Source of the DNA: Janthinobacterium sp. PC23-8
GTDB lineage: Bacteria > Pseudomonadota > Gammaproteobacteria > Burkholderiales > Burkholderiaceae_D
DNA length: 64,000 nucleotides
Assembly: GCF_002250505.1 (NCBI RefSeq)
Contig: NZ_NJGY01000003.1
Location: 568,660-632,659, forward strand
Direction: 5' to 3'
Numbering within the stretch: the first letter of the stretch is position 1; the number at the start of each line of letters is the position of its first letter. Below are positions 32,028-40,824 of the stretch, piece by piece. Under the pieces are notes generated by a model, which was given only the letters and a program-made list of their open reading frames with translations, did no database searches and had not been told where the DNA came from. A program made the translations under genes and the position numbers.

Positions 32028-34331
32028 ATGATGCAAAAAGCACGAGACAAACTGCGAGAGTTGCGCGCCCTGCACGACGACGGCCTGCTCAGCGAGCAGG
32101 AATTCGAACGCCGCAAGAACGCCATCCTCGACGCCGAATACGCGCCGCCCGGCGCCGCGCCGGCGCCAGTCACGCTGCCGGTGCGCCAGGGCACGGAGCT
32201 GGGCTTCATGACGGGCCAGGAGATCGGCCCGCAGAACCGCCGCTACCGCCTGGAACGCCTGATCGGCACGGGCGGCATGGGGCAGGTGTGGCAGGCCACC
32301 GACCTGGCCACGCACGCCGAGTTGGGCAGCAGCGAAATGGTCGCGCTCAAAATATTGCCGCCACAGCTGACGCAAAGCGCCACCCATGCCCGGCTCCTGA
32401 TCGAGGAAGCGACGCAGGCGCGCAAGCTGGCCCATGAAAACATCGTGCGCGTCTACGAGTGGGCGCAGGACCCGGCCACCTCGAGCTACTTCATCATCAT
32501 GGAATGCCTCGATGGCGAGGACCTGGAACACTACCTGGGCCGCCAGGGCCCGTTGCCGCTGGCGGCCGTGCAGGCATTGCTGCGGCCGGTGGCCGACGCG
32601 CTGGCGTATGCCTGGGAAAAGCACAAGCTGGTGCACCGCGACATCAAGCCGGGCAACGTTTTTTTGACCAGCAAGGGCGACGTCAAGCTGCTCGACTATG
32701 GCATTGCCTCGCGCGTGCGCAATGCCGGCAGCAGCCTGGGGCTGGAAACGCCGAACGCCGGCACGGAAGGCTATCGCGCACCCGAGGCTGGCGCCCACCA
32801 GCGCCAGCCCAGCCCGCGCCTGGACGTGTATGCGGTGGCGGTGATGATCTACCAGATGCTCGAAGGGCGCATGCCATTCGACGGCGTGCGCACGGCCGGG
32901 CAATTGCCATCGAAGCCGCAGGCGCTGAAGGCGGCGCAGTGGCAGCAGCTGCAGAACGGTTTTTCAATGACGGCCGAATTGCGTCCGCAATCGGTGCTGG
33001 CGCTGCTGGAAATGCTCGAGCGCGCCGCCGGGCCGTCGCCCGAGGAACTGGCCGAACAGGCGCGCCAGGAACGCGCGCGCGCGGCCGAGCAGCAAAAGCA
33101 GGCGGCGCTGGCGGCCGAACAGGCCAGGGAAGAGGCGCGCCGGCGCGAAGAGGAACTGGAGCAGCGAAGAAAGGCCGAAGCGCAGGCGGCGGCGCTGGAA
33201 AAGCAGCGTCTGGACAAGCTGCGCCGCGAGCAGGAAGTGCAGCGCCAGTTCGAAGCGGAAGAGGCGCGCAAGCTGCGCAAGGAAGCGCTGCGCGGCCAGC
33301 TGCGCGCACGGCGCGAAGCCGACGCCGCCACCGCCTTGCAGGAACACTTGCAGCTGCAGCGCAAGGCGATCCAGGCAAAAGCCGAAGCGGCCTACCGCGC
33401 CGAGCAGGAAAGGGCGCGCAAGGCGCAAGCGAGCCGCGCCGCCGTGGCGGCTGCGCCTGCCGCAGTTGTAGCCGAAGCACCGGCGGCGGAGCCGCTCGCG
33501 CCAGTGGCCGCGCCGACCGGCCTGCTGCGCGACGATTTTCTCGACGGTTCCGGCCAGGGGCCGGAACTGGTGTGCCTGCCCAGCGGCCGCTTCCAGATGG
33601 GCGCGCATGAGGAAGAGCACAAGGCGGCGCTGAAGGCCGGCTCGCAGCAGGGCTGGCTGGAGCGCGAAAAGCCGCAGCACTGGGTCGGCATCGAGCGCGG
33701 TTTTGCGCTGGCGCTGCACCCGGTCAGCGTGGGCGAGTGGCGCGCCTTCGTCAAGGCCACCGGCTGGGAACGGGGCCTTTCGGAAACCGACTGGGACAAT
33801 CCCGGCTTCGTGCAGAACGACCAGCATCCGGTGGTCGGCGTGAGCTGGAATGACGCCCAGCGCTATCTGTCCTGGCTGGGCGAAAAGACCGGCCAGGTGT
33901 ATCGCCTGCCGAGCGAAGCGGAATGGGAATACGCCTGCCGCGCCGGCACCCGCAGCGCCTTCAATGTCGGCGACACCATCAGCACCGAGCAGGCCAATTT
34001 CGATGGCCTGTATGTGTATGACGGCGGTGCGCGCGGCCAGTATCGTGGCGGCACCAGCGCGCGCGGCACTTTCCAGCCCAATGCCTGGGGCCTGTACGAC
34101 ATGCATGGCAATGTGTGGGAATGGGTGCAGGACATCGTGCACGACAACTATGACGGCGCGCCGGTCGACGGCAGCGCCTGGGAGGACGGCGGCGACACCA
34201 GCCGGCGCATCCTGCGCGGCGGCTCCTGGCTGTACCATCCGCGCTATCTGCGTTCGGCCATCCGCAACGGCTTTTCCATCGTGCTGTCGAACGATATCGT
34301 CGGCTTCCGGGTGGCGCGCCAGCTCGCGTGA
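32028..34331 (+). CDS. Ser/Thr protein kinase-coiled coil-FGE-like fusion
   Basis: A 767-residue protein. It has a SHOCT-like N-terminal helix pair (LRELRALHDDGLLSEQEFERRKNAIL) and a Hanks-type kinase at about residues 73-335 with glycine loop GTGGMGQVW, catalytic Lys108, HRDIKPGN (203-210) and DYG (223-225) in place of DFG. An Arg/Glu/Ala coiled coil covers about 338-475. A C-terminal formylglycine-generating-enzyme/SUMF1-like domain (about 505-767) has PVSVGEWRAFV, GVSWNDAQRYLSWL, YRLPSEAEWEYACRAGT, NVWEWVQD and LRGGSW. The catalytic Cys pair of true FGE is missing near the end. The kinase looks active. It probably acts with the upstream zinc-ribbon scaffold. Confidence 0.9.
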   Translation: MMQKARDKLRELRALHDDGLLSEQEFERRKNAILDAEYAPPGAAPAPVTLPVRQGTELGFMTGQEIGPQNRRYRLERLIGTGGMGQVWQATDLATHAELGSSEMVALKILPPQLTQSATHARLLIEEATQARKLAHENIVRVYEWAQDPATSSYFIIMECLDGEDLEHYLGRQGPLPLAAVQALLRPVADALAYAWEKHKLVHRDIKPGNVFLTSKGDVKLLDYGIASRVRNAGSSLGLETPNAGTEGYRAPEAGAHQRQPSPRLDVYAVAVMIYQMLEGRMPFDGVRTAGQLPSKPQALKAAQWQQLQNGFSMTAELRPQSVLALLEMLERAAGPSPEELAEQARQERARAAEQQKQAALAAEQAREEARRREEELEQRRKAEAQAAALEKQRLDKLRREQEVQRQFEAEEARKLRKEALRGQLRARREADAATALQEHLQLQRKAIQAKAEAAYRAEQERARKAQASRAAVAAAPAAVVAEAPAAEPLAPVAAPTGLLRDDFLDGSGQGPELVCLPSGRFQMGAHEEEHKAALKAGSQQGWLEREKPQHWVGIERGFALALHPVSVGEWRAFVKATGWERGLSETDWDNPGFVQNDQHPVVGVSWNDAQRYLSWLGEKTGQVYRLPSEAEWEYACRAGTRSAFNVGDTISTEQANFDGLYVYDGGARGQYRGGTSARGTFQPNAWGLYDMHGNVWEWVQDIVHDNYDGAPVDGSAWEDGGDTSRRILRGGSWLYHPRYLRSAIRNGFSIVLSNDIVGFRVARQLA

Positions 34332-34417
34332 CAGCTTGGCACCCTGCCATTGGGCAAGCTGCGCTGGCGCCGTAAACGGTGTAAATTGTGGTTTTCCCAA
34401 AAGCCGCAAGGAACGCC

Positions 34418-34816
34418 ATGACCATCAAAGCCATCCGTGACCAGTCGCAACCCATGCGCCATATCGTGCACGTGCGCGACCATATCCTTTCCGCCGACGC
34501 CTCGGTGGCCGAAGGTGGCGGCGACTCGGGCCCGTCGCCGCACGACCTGTACGACGCCGCGCTGTCGGCCTGCAAGGCGCTGACGGTGCTCTGGTACGCC
34601 AAACACAAGGGCATCGCGCTTGACAACGTGGAAGTGTCGACCGAGCGCGACGCCAGCGAAGAACGCAAGGGCGTGTACCGCTTGGCCGTCAGCCTGCACC
34701 TGAGCGGTGACTTGAGCGACGCGCAGCGCGAGGAGCTGCTGGAGGTTGCCGCCAAGTGTCCGGTCCACAAGCTGATGACGGCCGTCACCACTGACATCAC
34801 GACGGTGCTGGCATGA
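34418..34816 (+). CDS. OsmC-family peroxiredoxin-like protein
   Basis: ATG 34418 follows AAGGAA; 132 residues. The OsmC/YhfA signature is visible: SPHDLYDAALSACKALTVLWYAKHKG with the first catalytic Cys, and AAKCPVHKL with the second. Family members reduce organic hydroperoxides with two Cys in a dimer. It overlaps the pirin gene by four bases (ATGA), showing coupled translation. Confidence 0.93.
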   Translation: MTIKAIRDQSQPMRHIVHVRDHILSADASVAEGGGDSGPSPHDLYDAALSACKALTVLWYAKHKGIALDNVEVSTERDASEERKGVYRLAVSLHLSGDLSDAQREELLEVAAKCPVHKLMTAVTTDITTVLA

Positions 34817-35712
34817 GCGCGGCCATCCTGAAAAGCCACGAAAAAGACCTGGGCGGCGGCTTCGTGGTGCGCCGTTTGCTGCCCTCAAGCGTCAAGCAGA
34901 GCGTCGGCCCCTTTATCTTTTTCGACCATTTCGGCCCGATCGACGTGGCGCCCGACGCCAACCACGACGTGCGCCCGCATCCGCATATTGGCCTGGCTAC
35001 CGTTACCTATCTGTTCGAAGGCGCGATGGACCACCGCGACAGCATCGGCTCGTACCAGCGCATCGAGCCGGGTGCCATCAACTGGATGACGGCCGGGCGC
35101 GGCATCGTCCATTCCGAGCGCACGCCGCCGGACCTGGCTGGCCGGCCGCACCGTACGCACGGCCTGCAATTGTGGGCCGCGCTGCCCAAGGCGAACGAGG
35201 AAGACGAACCGAGTTTCACGCATACGCCGCAGGCCGATATCCCGGTGGTAAAGCTCGACGGCGCGCTGGTGAAAGTGTTGATCGGCACGGCCTTTGGCCA
35301 GACGTCGCCGGTGCGCACCTATATGCAAACCGTGTATCTCGACGTGGCGCTGCAGGCAGGCCAGGAACTGCGGCTTGAGGGCTTGCCGGCCGAGGCGGCC
35401 ATCTATCCGATCAGTGGCGCGCTGCTGGTCGATGGCGTGGCGCTGGCGCCGCACACCATGGCGCTGCTCGGCTCTGGCGCCGCGCCGCTGGTAGCGGCGG
35501 GCGAGGGCGGCCCGGCGCAGTTTGTGGTGATCGGTGGCGAGCCGCTCGACGGTCCGCGGTTCATTTTCTGGAACTTCGTTTCGTCGAGCAAGGAGCGGCT
35601 GGCGCAGGCCGGCGAAGACTGGAGCGCCCAGCGCATGGGGCAGGTGCCGGGCGAGACGGAATTCATTGCGCTGCCCAAGCCACCGGCCAGGCCAGTGCCG
35701 CAGTTCCTGTAA
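34813..35712 (+). CDS. Pirin family protein
   Basis: A 299-residue bicupin. The metal-binding cupin-1 ligands lie in HPHIGLATVTYLFEGAMDHRDSIGS and the conserved WMTAGRGIVHSER box follows. The C-terminal cupin (about 175-290) is the usual degenerate one. Bacterial pirins bind Fe/Ni; some oxidise quercetin and others modulate metabolic enzymes. It is co-translated with the OsmC-type gene, which suggests a redox-stress role. Confidence 0.95.
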   Translation: MSAAILKSHEKDLGGGFVVRRLLPSSVKQSVGPFIFFDHFGPIDVAPDANHDVRPHPHIGLATVTYLFEGAMDHRDSIGSYQRIEPGAINWMTAGRGIVHSERTPPDLAGRPHRTHGLQLWAALPKANEEDEPSFTHTPQADIPVVKLDGALVKVLIGTAFGQTSPVRTYMQTVYLDVALQAGQELRLEGLPAEAAIYPISGALLVDGVALAPHTMALLGSGAAPLVAAGEGGPAQFVVIGGEPLDGPRFIFWNFVSSSKERLAQAGEDWSAQRMGQVPGETEFIALPKPPARPVPQFL

Positions 35713-35720
35713 GCGCCTGC

Positions 35721-36314
35721 TCAGGGACCGTCGCGCCAGTGCCTGAACCAGCTTGCCAGGCCATCCCGGGCGGCGAACATCCAGTCGGTCGACCACAGCG
35801 GCCAGCGCTGCACGAAGGCGGTGGCGCGCTGCAAATGGATGCCATCGAAAAACACATGGTCGGCCACGATGGTGGCGGCCAGCCAGGCAGCGCCGATCAC
35901 GATCAGGTCGTGGCGGCCGCTCTTCCACCAGCGCAGCGAGTGGCGGCGGATAATCCACGGCACGCCCAGCGGATTGGGCCAGTCGGCCAGCAGATGCATG
36001 ATGCCGCCGGCGGCAAAGCCGAACAGCGGCGGCGCCCACAGATGATGGGGCAGTTGCAGATAGGTGTAGACCAGCAGGGCAATCCAGGCCAGGCCCCAGT
36101 GGGTCCAGGTGCGGTGCGTGATCCACAGCCGGCGCGTGGGCGCCCACCATGCCACTTCCAGCCAGTCGGGCGCGGTGCCGCCCAGCGCGCCCATCGCGAA
36201 CGCCAACATGCTCAGCAGTTGATAGGGACCGCCGGCGTCCGCGTGCGCGACCAGCGCTGCGGCGATCACGCCGGCAGCCCAACCAGTCGCATGATGCGCT
36301 TTATTTGAAGCCAT
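35721..36314 (-). CDS. YdjM/DUF457-like membrane-bound metal-dependent hydrolase
   Basis: ATG 36314 gives 197 residues. The family pattern of His/Asp residues near membrane helices is visible: NKAHHATGWAAGV, GGTAPDWLE, THRTWTHW and GIMHLLADWPNPLGVPW. Four or so membrane segments can be drawn. Members are inner-membrane proteins related to E. coli YdjM, some LexA-regulated; catalytic function is not well defined. It is convergent with the pirin gene (eight-base gap). Confidence 0.8.
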   Translation of the reverse strand: MASNKAHHATGWAAGVIAAALVAHADAGGPYQLLSMLAFAMGALGGTAPDWLEVAWWAPTRRLWITHRTWTHWGLAWIALLVYTYLQLPHHLWAPPLFGFAAGGIMHLLADWPNPLGVPWIIRRHSLRWWKSGRHDLIVIGAAWLAATIVADHVFFDGIHLQRATAFVQRWPLWSTDWMFAARDGLASWFRHWRDGP

Positions 36315-36571
36315 AGGAAATGTAAAACACGCTGCGCGCGCTGTGTAAAACGTCGGGGATATTTGCTGGATGAATATACAGTATGCAAGGGCGTAGTGCG
36401 AGGCAATTTGCACAATAAGGGTGAATTATTTGTTAAATCAAGGATTCTTCAGCTGGTTTTAAGACGCTGGCATGAGCGTGCTGGACAAGAAACAGTGTTA
36501 TGCGGCTGATAATGCATTTCGCGGTGCACGCGCTATCATGAAATCCTGGGTGCATATCGGGAGGCGAGACC

Positions 36572-36676
36572 ATGAACATTCCGCGCGAAATACAGATTCC
36601 CGCCGTCGTGCTGACTCTGGAGGCGATCTTCCTGGTCGGCTTGTCGCTGATCTTTTTTGTGCTGGCGCCGAGCTAG
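36572..36676 (+). CDS. 34-residue single-pass membrane peptide
   Basis: ATG 36572 lies seven bases after a strong GGGAGG. The product begins MNIPREIQIPAVV, continues as one hydrophobic helix (about residues 10-31) and ends LAPS at TAG 36674-36676. It lies in a gap between the DUF457 gene and the convergent FHA gene. The ribosome site, the amphipathic N-terminus and the lack of other explanation support a genuine small membrane protein; no homologue is known to me. Confidence 0.6.
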   Translation: MNIPREIQIPAVVLTLEAIFLVGLSLIFFVLAPS

Positions 36677-36696
36677 GTTGCCGGGCAGGTGGCTGC

Positions 36697-38268
36697 TCAG
36701 GCGGTGAGCGCCGCGCTGTCGCACAGGCTGGCGCCTTCGGTGCGGATGATCCAGCATTCGGGATACGGTTCGCTGGCGAAGCGGTTGTGGCGGGCGAAGC
36801 TGGCGAGCTTGTCGAGCGCGGTGGCTGGCGAGAGCGCGGTTTCCTTGCCGCTGGCGCAATCGAGATGCCAGAAGCCGCCGTTGCGGTGAAACAGCATCGG
36901 CAGCGCCGCCGCCTGTGGCGCCAGGGTGTGCGGCGCCGGCACCACGACCGGGCGCGCTTCGGGCAGCAGCAGGTAAAAGCATTCCGCCTGGGCGCCCTGG
37001 TCGAGGCGGTGCAGGATCACGCCGTGCTGCAAGATGGCCGATACGCCCAGCACCACGATGCCCTTGATACTGGCCGTCAGTTCGATGCGCATGCCCTGGC
37101 GCAGCGCCACGGGCTTGTGTTTGCCTGGCCATACGCCGTCGAGCAGCACGCCATAGCGCGACACGTCTTCGATATCGAAACCTTGCGCGCTGCGGCGGAT
37201 GACCGCATGGCGGCCGGACAGGCGGCGCGTCAGGCCGTTGTTGTCCTGGCCGTCGATGCTGAAATGGCTGAGCAGCACATCGGCTTCCGGATCGACCAGC
37301 TCGAAGCGGCCCAGCATGCATTCTTCCAGTGCGAACAGGCGGATCTGGCGCTGTTCGCCCGCTTCCGGCGCCGCGTTGACGATGCAGGCCGCCACGCTGG
37401 GGTGCGGATGGCACTCGCTGGCGGCGGGCAGATCGACTTCGATCAGTTCCTCGTCCCAGGCGATGGTGGTAAAACCCATGTCGATCTTGCCTTGCGGCGC
37501 GGACAGGTCGACGTGGGCGATGCCGGCATTGCGCGCCGTGACGTCGAGATTGCAGCCGTCGCCGCCGGTCACGCGCGCAATCGATGCGTCGTCGGCCATC
37601 ACGCGCACGTTTTTATGGGTGCTGAGGAAAATCTGGTGGATTTCGGTCAGGGTGGCGTCGCGGCGCGGCACCAGGATGACAAAGGTACACACCCATTTGC
37701 GCGCCGCCGCGCCGTCCAGGTGGCTCAGTACGTCCACCTCGATCTGGTATTGCCCGTGTTCCTTGTTGCGCGATGAAAACTCGACAAACACGGGTCGCCA
37801 GTCGCCGCGCGTGGTGCGCACCACCTCGTGCCGGATCTGGCCGCGCGGGATCAGGTCCGAACGCAGGCGCAAGGTCAATTGCGGCGCACAGTGGGCGTCC
37901 AGGCCGCGCAGTTCCATTTTCAGGGTTTGCCGCCCGCCAGCGGCGCGTGGATCGAAGCCGCTGATATGCAGATGGGTAGCGACCGGCGTGCCGGCGGCCT
38001 GGGCTGGCGTAACTGGAGCGACGGCGGGGCGCATGCGCGGCATGCTGACCGAATTGACCGGGCGTGATACGGCCAGCGGCAGCGAAACCACGGACGCAGG
38101 CACTCCCGCCGTTGCCGATTGCTCGGAACGGGCGCTGCGCAAGGCGCTCAGCAGGTCAAAGCTGGTGGGCGCGAGGACTGGCTGCGGGTGATTGCCCGCG
38201 CAGACCTGCTCACCAGGCAAGACCCAGAACGTACAATGCGGGTGCTCCGGATTGCTGCATTTTTTCAT
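36697..38268 (-). CDS. FHA domain protein with N-terminal Cys-rich motif
   Basis: A 523-residue protein. The first 25 residues hold CSNPEHPHC and a later Cys, a possible zinc knuckle. Residues about 97-200 and 205-290 look like beta-sandwich modules. The FHA domain is at about 308-400 with LGRFEL (Arg321), LSGRHAVIRR (Ser351, Arg353, His354) and VSRYGVLLDG. The last 80 residues are unassigned. FHA domains bind phosphothreonine, and a Ser/Thr kinase and a PP2C phosphatase lie within 5 kb, so it is a plausible reader of that signalling. Confidence 0.85.
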   Translation of the reverse strand: MKKCSNPEHPHCTFWVLPGEQVCAGNHPQPVLAPTSFDLLSALRSARSEQSATAGVPASVVSLPLAVSRPVNSVSMPRMRPAVAPVTPAQAAGTPVATHLHISGFDPRAAGGRQTLKMELRGLDAHCAPQLTLRLRSDLIPRGQIRHEVVRTTRGDWRPVFVEFSSRNKEHGQYQIEVDVLSHLDGAAARKWVCTFVILVPRRDATLTEIHQIFLSTHKNVRVMADDASIARVTGGDGCNLDVTARNAGIAHVDLSAPQGKIDMGFTTIAWDEELIEVDLPAASECHPHPSVAACIVNAAPEAGEQRQIRLFALEECMLGRFELVDPEADVLLSHFSIDGQDNNGLTRRLSGRHAVIRRSAQGFDIEDVSRYGVLLDGVWPGKHKPVALRQGMRIELTASIKGIVVLGVSAILQHGVILHRLDQGAQAECFYLLLPEARPVVVPAPHTLAPQAAALPMLFHRNGGFWHLDCASGKETALSPATALDKLASFARHNRFASEPYPECWIIRTEGASLCDSAALTA

Positions 38269-38740
38269 GTAGTGAAAACTCGAACCGAGTGGGGAGCGTG
38301 GCGCTCCTCTGTTATACGTGAGAGCTTACGCCCTTTTGACCTTGCTTGGCAACAAGCATGACTGCACCGCTGCCTGTTTTTCCGGCAGATGTGCAGTCTG
38401 GCCAACGGCCTCGCCCGTATCGCCGAAAACCATTGCCTAAAATTATATTTTATGGATTTTAAGATATATTTAGCTGGCAATCATGTCGTTTCTTTCACGC
38501 CTCCGTTGCGGCGCTTGCCGAGCATCACGTCCAGGTATTCGGCCGGCACCACCAGCGCATTGGGTCCGGCCGTGCGGCCAGATCCTGCTCCAGCGCGTGC
38601 ACGCCATCGGCCGGCAAGGCTGCAAACGCCTTGACATCAGCAAGCGTGCAGGGTTCGCGACCTGAGTGCCGGCATGCACAGACGCGGCCAGCCGGGCTGG
38701 CGTATGCTGGAGACACTTTGACCACCGTTGAGAGCCACCG
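38269..38740. other. Intergenic region with degenerate coding traces
   Basis: A 472-base gap. The stretch 38400-38480 is AT-rich and probably contains promoters. On the minus strand, 38478-38660 reads as two coding-like pieces in different frames: about 38540-38655 (LADVKAFAALPADGVHALEQ) and 38478-38555 (ALVVPAEYLDVMLGKRR, ending TGA). This may be the remnant of a frameshifted small gene. No family is recognised. Confidence 0.3.
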
Positions 38741-39160
38741 ATGCCCGTCCTTCGCCTGCCGCAGTTCGCCCTTGCCTATATGACCACCCTGGCCGCCTTT
38801 CTGGTCATCGACGCCATGTGGCTGGGCGTGGTGATGAAACAACGCTATGCCGCCTGGCTGGGGCCGTTGATGCTGGAGCAGCCCAAGCTGTTGGCGGCCG
38901 GCCTGTTCTACCTGCTGTACGTGGCGGGCTTGCTGGTGTTTGCGGTGCTGCCGGCGCTGCGCGAGCGCAACTGGCGCGCCGCCGCCTGGCGTGCTGCCTT
39001 GCTGGGACTGGTGTCCTACGGCACCTACGACCTGACCAATCACGCCACGCTGAAAGGCTGGCCGCTGGCGCTGACCCTGACCGACCTGGCCTGGGGCGCC
39101 GTGCTGTCTTGCCTGGCGGCCGTGGCAGGCTATGCGGCGGCCAGCCGGCTCAAGGCTTGA
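38741..39160 (+). CDS. DUF2177 family membrane protein
   Basis: A 139-residue protein with four membrane helices and the family hallmarks LVIDAMWLGVVMKQRY near the start and YGTYDLTNHATLKGWP in the second half. Function is unknown. The 3' end overlaps the convergent phosphatase gene by 11 bases. Confidence 0.9.
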   Translation: MPVLRLPQFALAYMTTLAAFLVIDAMWLGVVMKQRYAAWLGPLMLEQPKLLAAGLFYLLYVAGLLVFAVLPALRERNWRAAAWRAALLGLVSYGTYDLTNHATLKGWPLALTLTDLAWGAVLSCLAAVAGYAAASRLKA

Positions 39161-40076
39161 CGCGCAGCGCCAGCAGGGTCAGGTTATCGCTGTGCAAGCC
39201 TTCGGGAGGGTGCGACAGGAAGTCGTCGAACAAGGCCGTTGTCGCCTGCGCCGCCGTACGCCCCGCGCACAGGGCGGGCCAGCGGGCCAGCGTGCTGGCA
39301 GGATCGGGGCAGGACCAGAAGCCGTCGCTGGCCAGCAAGTAGAGCGCATCGCGGCGCAGGCGCAGCGCACGGCGGTCGCCCAGATGGGCCAGGAAGGGCG
39401 GCAGGTTACCCTCGTCCAACGCATGCAGGGCGGTGCCCAGCACCTGCGGATCGACGATGACATTGCCCAATATAAAAGCTTGCGCAATTTGCGGTTGGTG
39501 TTCGCCGTAGACCCGCCTGCGCCATTGCGGTTCGTCGATCACGCCATGCATGGCGTACACGGTGGCCGGCACATGGTCGACCGTCAATGCTGTGACGGCG
39601 CCATCGGCCACTTCATACAGGCGCGAATCGCCCACGTGGTAGAGCAGCGGCGCTTGCTGCGGCGCCATTTCCAGCAAGGTCAGGGTGGTGCCGGGTGGGC
39701 GGGCCTGCGGGTCGCCCGTGTCGAAGGCGGCTTGCAGGCGTGCATGCAACTGGTCCAGCTCGCGCGCCAGTGTGTCAGGGTCGACACAGGCCGGTATCGC
39801 CAGCAATCCCTGCACGGTGGCTTCGGCCGCCTCGCGGCCATGGCCGTGGCCGCCCATGCCATCGAGCACGGCCAGGCGCACGTGGCCCTCTGGCCAGCCG
39901 GCGACCTGGCCGCGCCACGGCGTTTGCCCGACCAGGCAGGCGGCGTGGCCTTTGCTGTCGATCAGCAGGAAATTGTCCTGGTTTTCGCGCCGCGCCATGG
40001 GGCCCGCGCCCACGCTGCTGCCGGCGGCGGCGTCCAGTGCTGGTCCGAAGTCGAGTTCGTCGTTGATAAAGTGCAT
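39150..40076 (-). CDS. PP2C-family Ser/Thr phosphatase
   Basis: A 308-residue soluble phosphatase. PP2C motifs run in order: RRENQDNFLLID (motif 1), AVLDGMGGHGHGREAAE (motif 2, metal Asp and Gly), GTTLTLLEM, YHVGDSRLYEV, LLASDGFWSC and SDNLTLLAL (final metal Asp). It would remove phosphate from Ser/Thr in an Mn/Mg-dependent way and is the natural antagonist of the kinase at 32028. A divergent promoter region lies upstream. Confidence 0.93.
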   Translation of the reverse strand: MHFINDELDFGPALDAAAGSSVGAGPMARRENQDNFLLIDSKGHAACLVGQTPWRGQVAGWPEGHVRLAVLDGMGGHGHGREAAEATVQGLLAIPACVDPDTLARELDQLHARLQAAFDTGDPQARPPGTTLTLLEMAPQQAPLLYHVGDSRLYEVADGAVTALTVDHVPATVYAMHGVIDEPQWRRRVYGEHQPQIAQAFILGNVIVDPQVLGTALHALDEGNLPPFLAHLGDRRALRLRRDALYLLASDGFWSCPDPASTLARWPALCAGRTAAQATTALFDDFLSHPPEGLHSDNLTLLALRVKP

Positions 40077-40173
40077 CGGTGATGGCGGTCCTGGCCGGTG
40101 TCAATGTTGAGTCTGAATGTTGATGATTAGTACAGCTTAGCCGATCTTGCTGGCAGACGATACCTTGCGCCCA

Positions 40174-40210
40174 TATAAAAAACCTGCGGCAGCAAAACTG
40201 GCGCAGGTTT
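40174..40210 (-). terminator. Rho-independent terminator of the glycine-zipper gene
   Basis: AAACCTGCG (40180-40188) pairs with CGCAGGTTT (40202-40210); on the minus strand it is followed by a T-run from 40179 to 40174. Confidence 0.8.
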
Positions 40211-40236
40211 CGTTCGCAAGTTGCGATGCTTAATGC

Positions 40237-40704
40237 TTAGCGGCGGTGTCCCCAGCCACGGTCGTCGCGGTAGCCGCGGCGGTCATCCCAGCGATCATGG
40301 TCGCGGTAGTAGCCACGGCCCGGTTGCACATACACCACCGGCGGCGGGCCGTAGTAACGTGGCGGCGGCGCGTAGTACACGGGGCGCGGCGCAGGCTGAT
40401 AGTACACAGGACGCGGCGCAGGTTGGTAATACACGGGCGGCGGGCTCTGGTAATACGTGCCGCGGTAGCCGCGGTCGTAACCACGATCATAGCCTCGGTC
40501 GCCCGTGCGCAGGCTGTTGCCGACGGCGGCGCCGATCACGCCGCCCACGATCGCGCCGTTGGTGCCGCCAGTGTTGTTGCCGATCGCCGCTCCGACGGCG
40601 GCGCCGGCAACGGTATTGAAGTCGCGGTCACCGGCGGCCGAGGCTGCCGATGAGACAGCGACCGCCGCTACCAATACCGCACTCAGGAGTTTCTTGTTCA
40701 ACAT
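40237..40704 (-). CDS. Exported glycine-zipper protein with Tyr/Pro-rich tail
   Basis: ATG 40704 follows GAAGGAAA; 155 residues. A signal peptide ends at ASA. A glycine-zipper membrane hairpin (VAGAAVGAAIGNNTGG...GAIVGGVIGAAVGNSL) follows, then RGYDRGYDRGY repeats, three PVYYQPAPR-type repeats and an Asp/Arg-rich end. It resembles the 17-kDa surface-antigen/YMGG class of envelope proteins. Function is unknown. Confidence 0.85.
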   Translation of the reverse strand: MLNKKLLSAVLVAAVAVSSAASAAGDRDFNTVAGAAVGAAIGNNTGGTNGAIVGGVIGAAVGNSLRTGDRGYDRGYDRGYRGTYYQSPPPVYYQPAPRPVYYQPAPRPVYYAPPPRYYGPPPVVYVQPGRGYYRDHDRWDDRRGYRDDRGWGHRR

Positions 40705-40824
40705 GGCATTTCCTTCCAATCCGGCGAGATCACAATGATCCGCATGAAATGAACTATAGCGGCCGCACAAAACTTGATCCATGTCTAATACAACTTATTA
40801 CAATCCGTCCATGTCGGTAACAAG

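Noticed and set aside
32459-33610. 383-codon plus-strand ORF within the kinase gene
   Set aside because: Off-frame Gly/Arg/Ala shadow of the kinase and coiled-coil region.
36472-37776. 434-codon plus-strand ORF opposite the FHA gene
   Set aside because: The minus strand carries a recognisable FHA domain; this frame shows only shadow composition. Only the 34-codon peptide at 36572 in another frame was kept.
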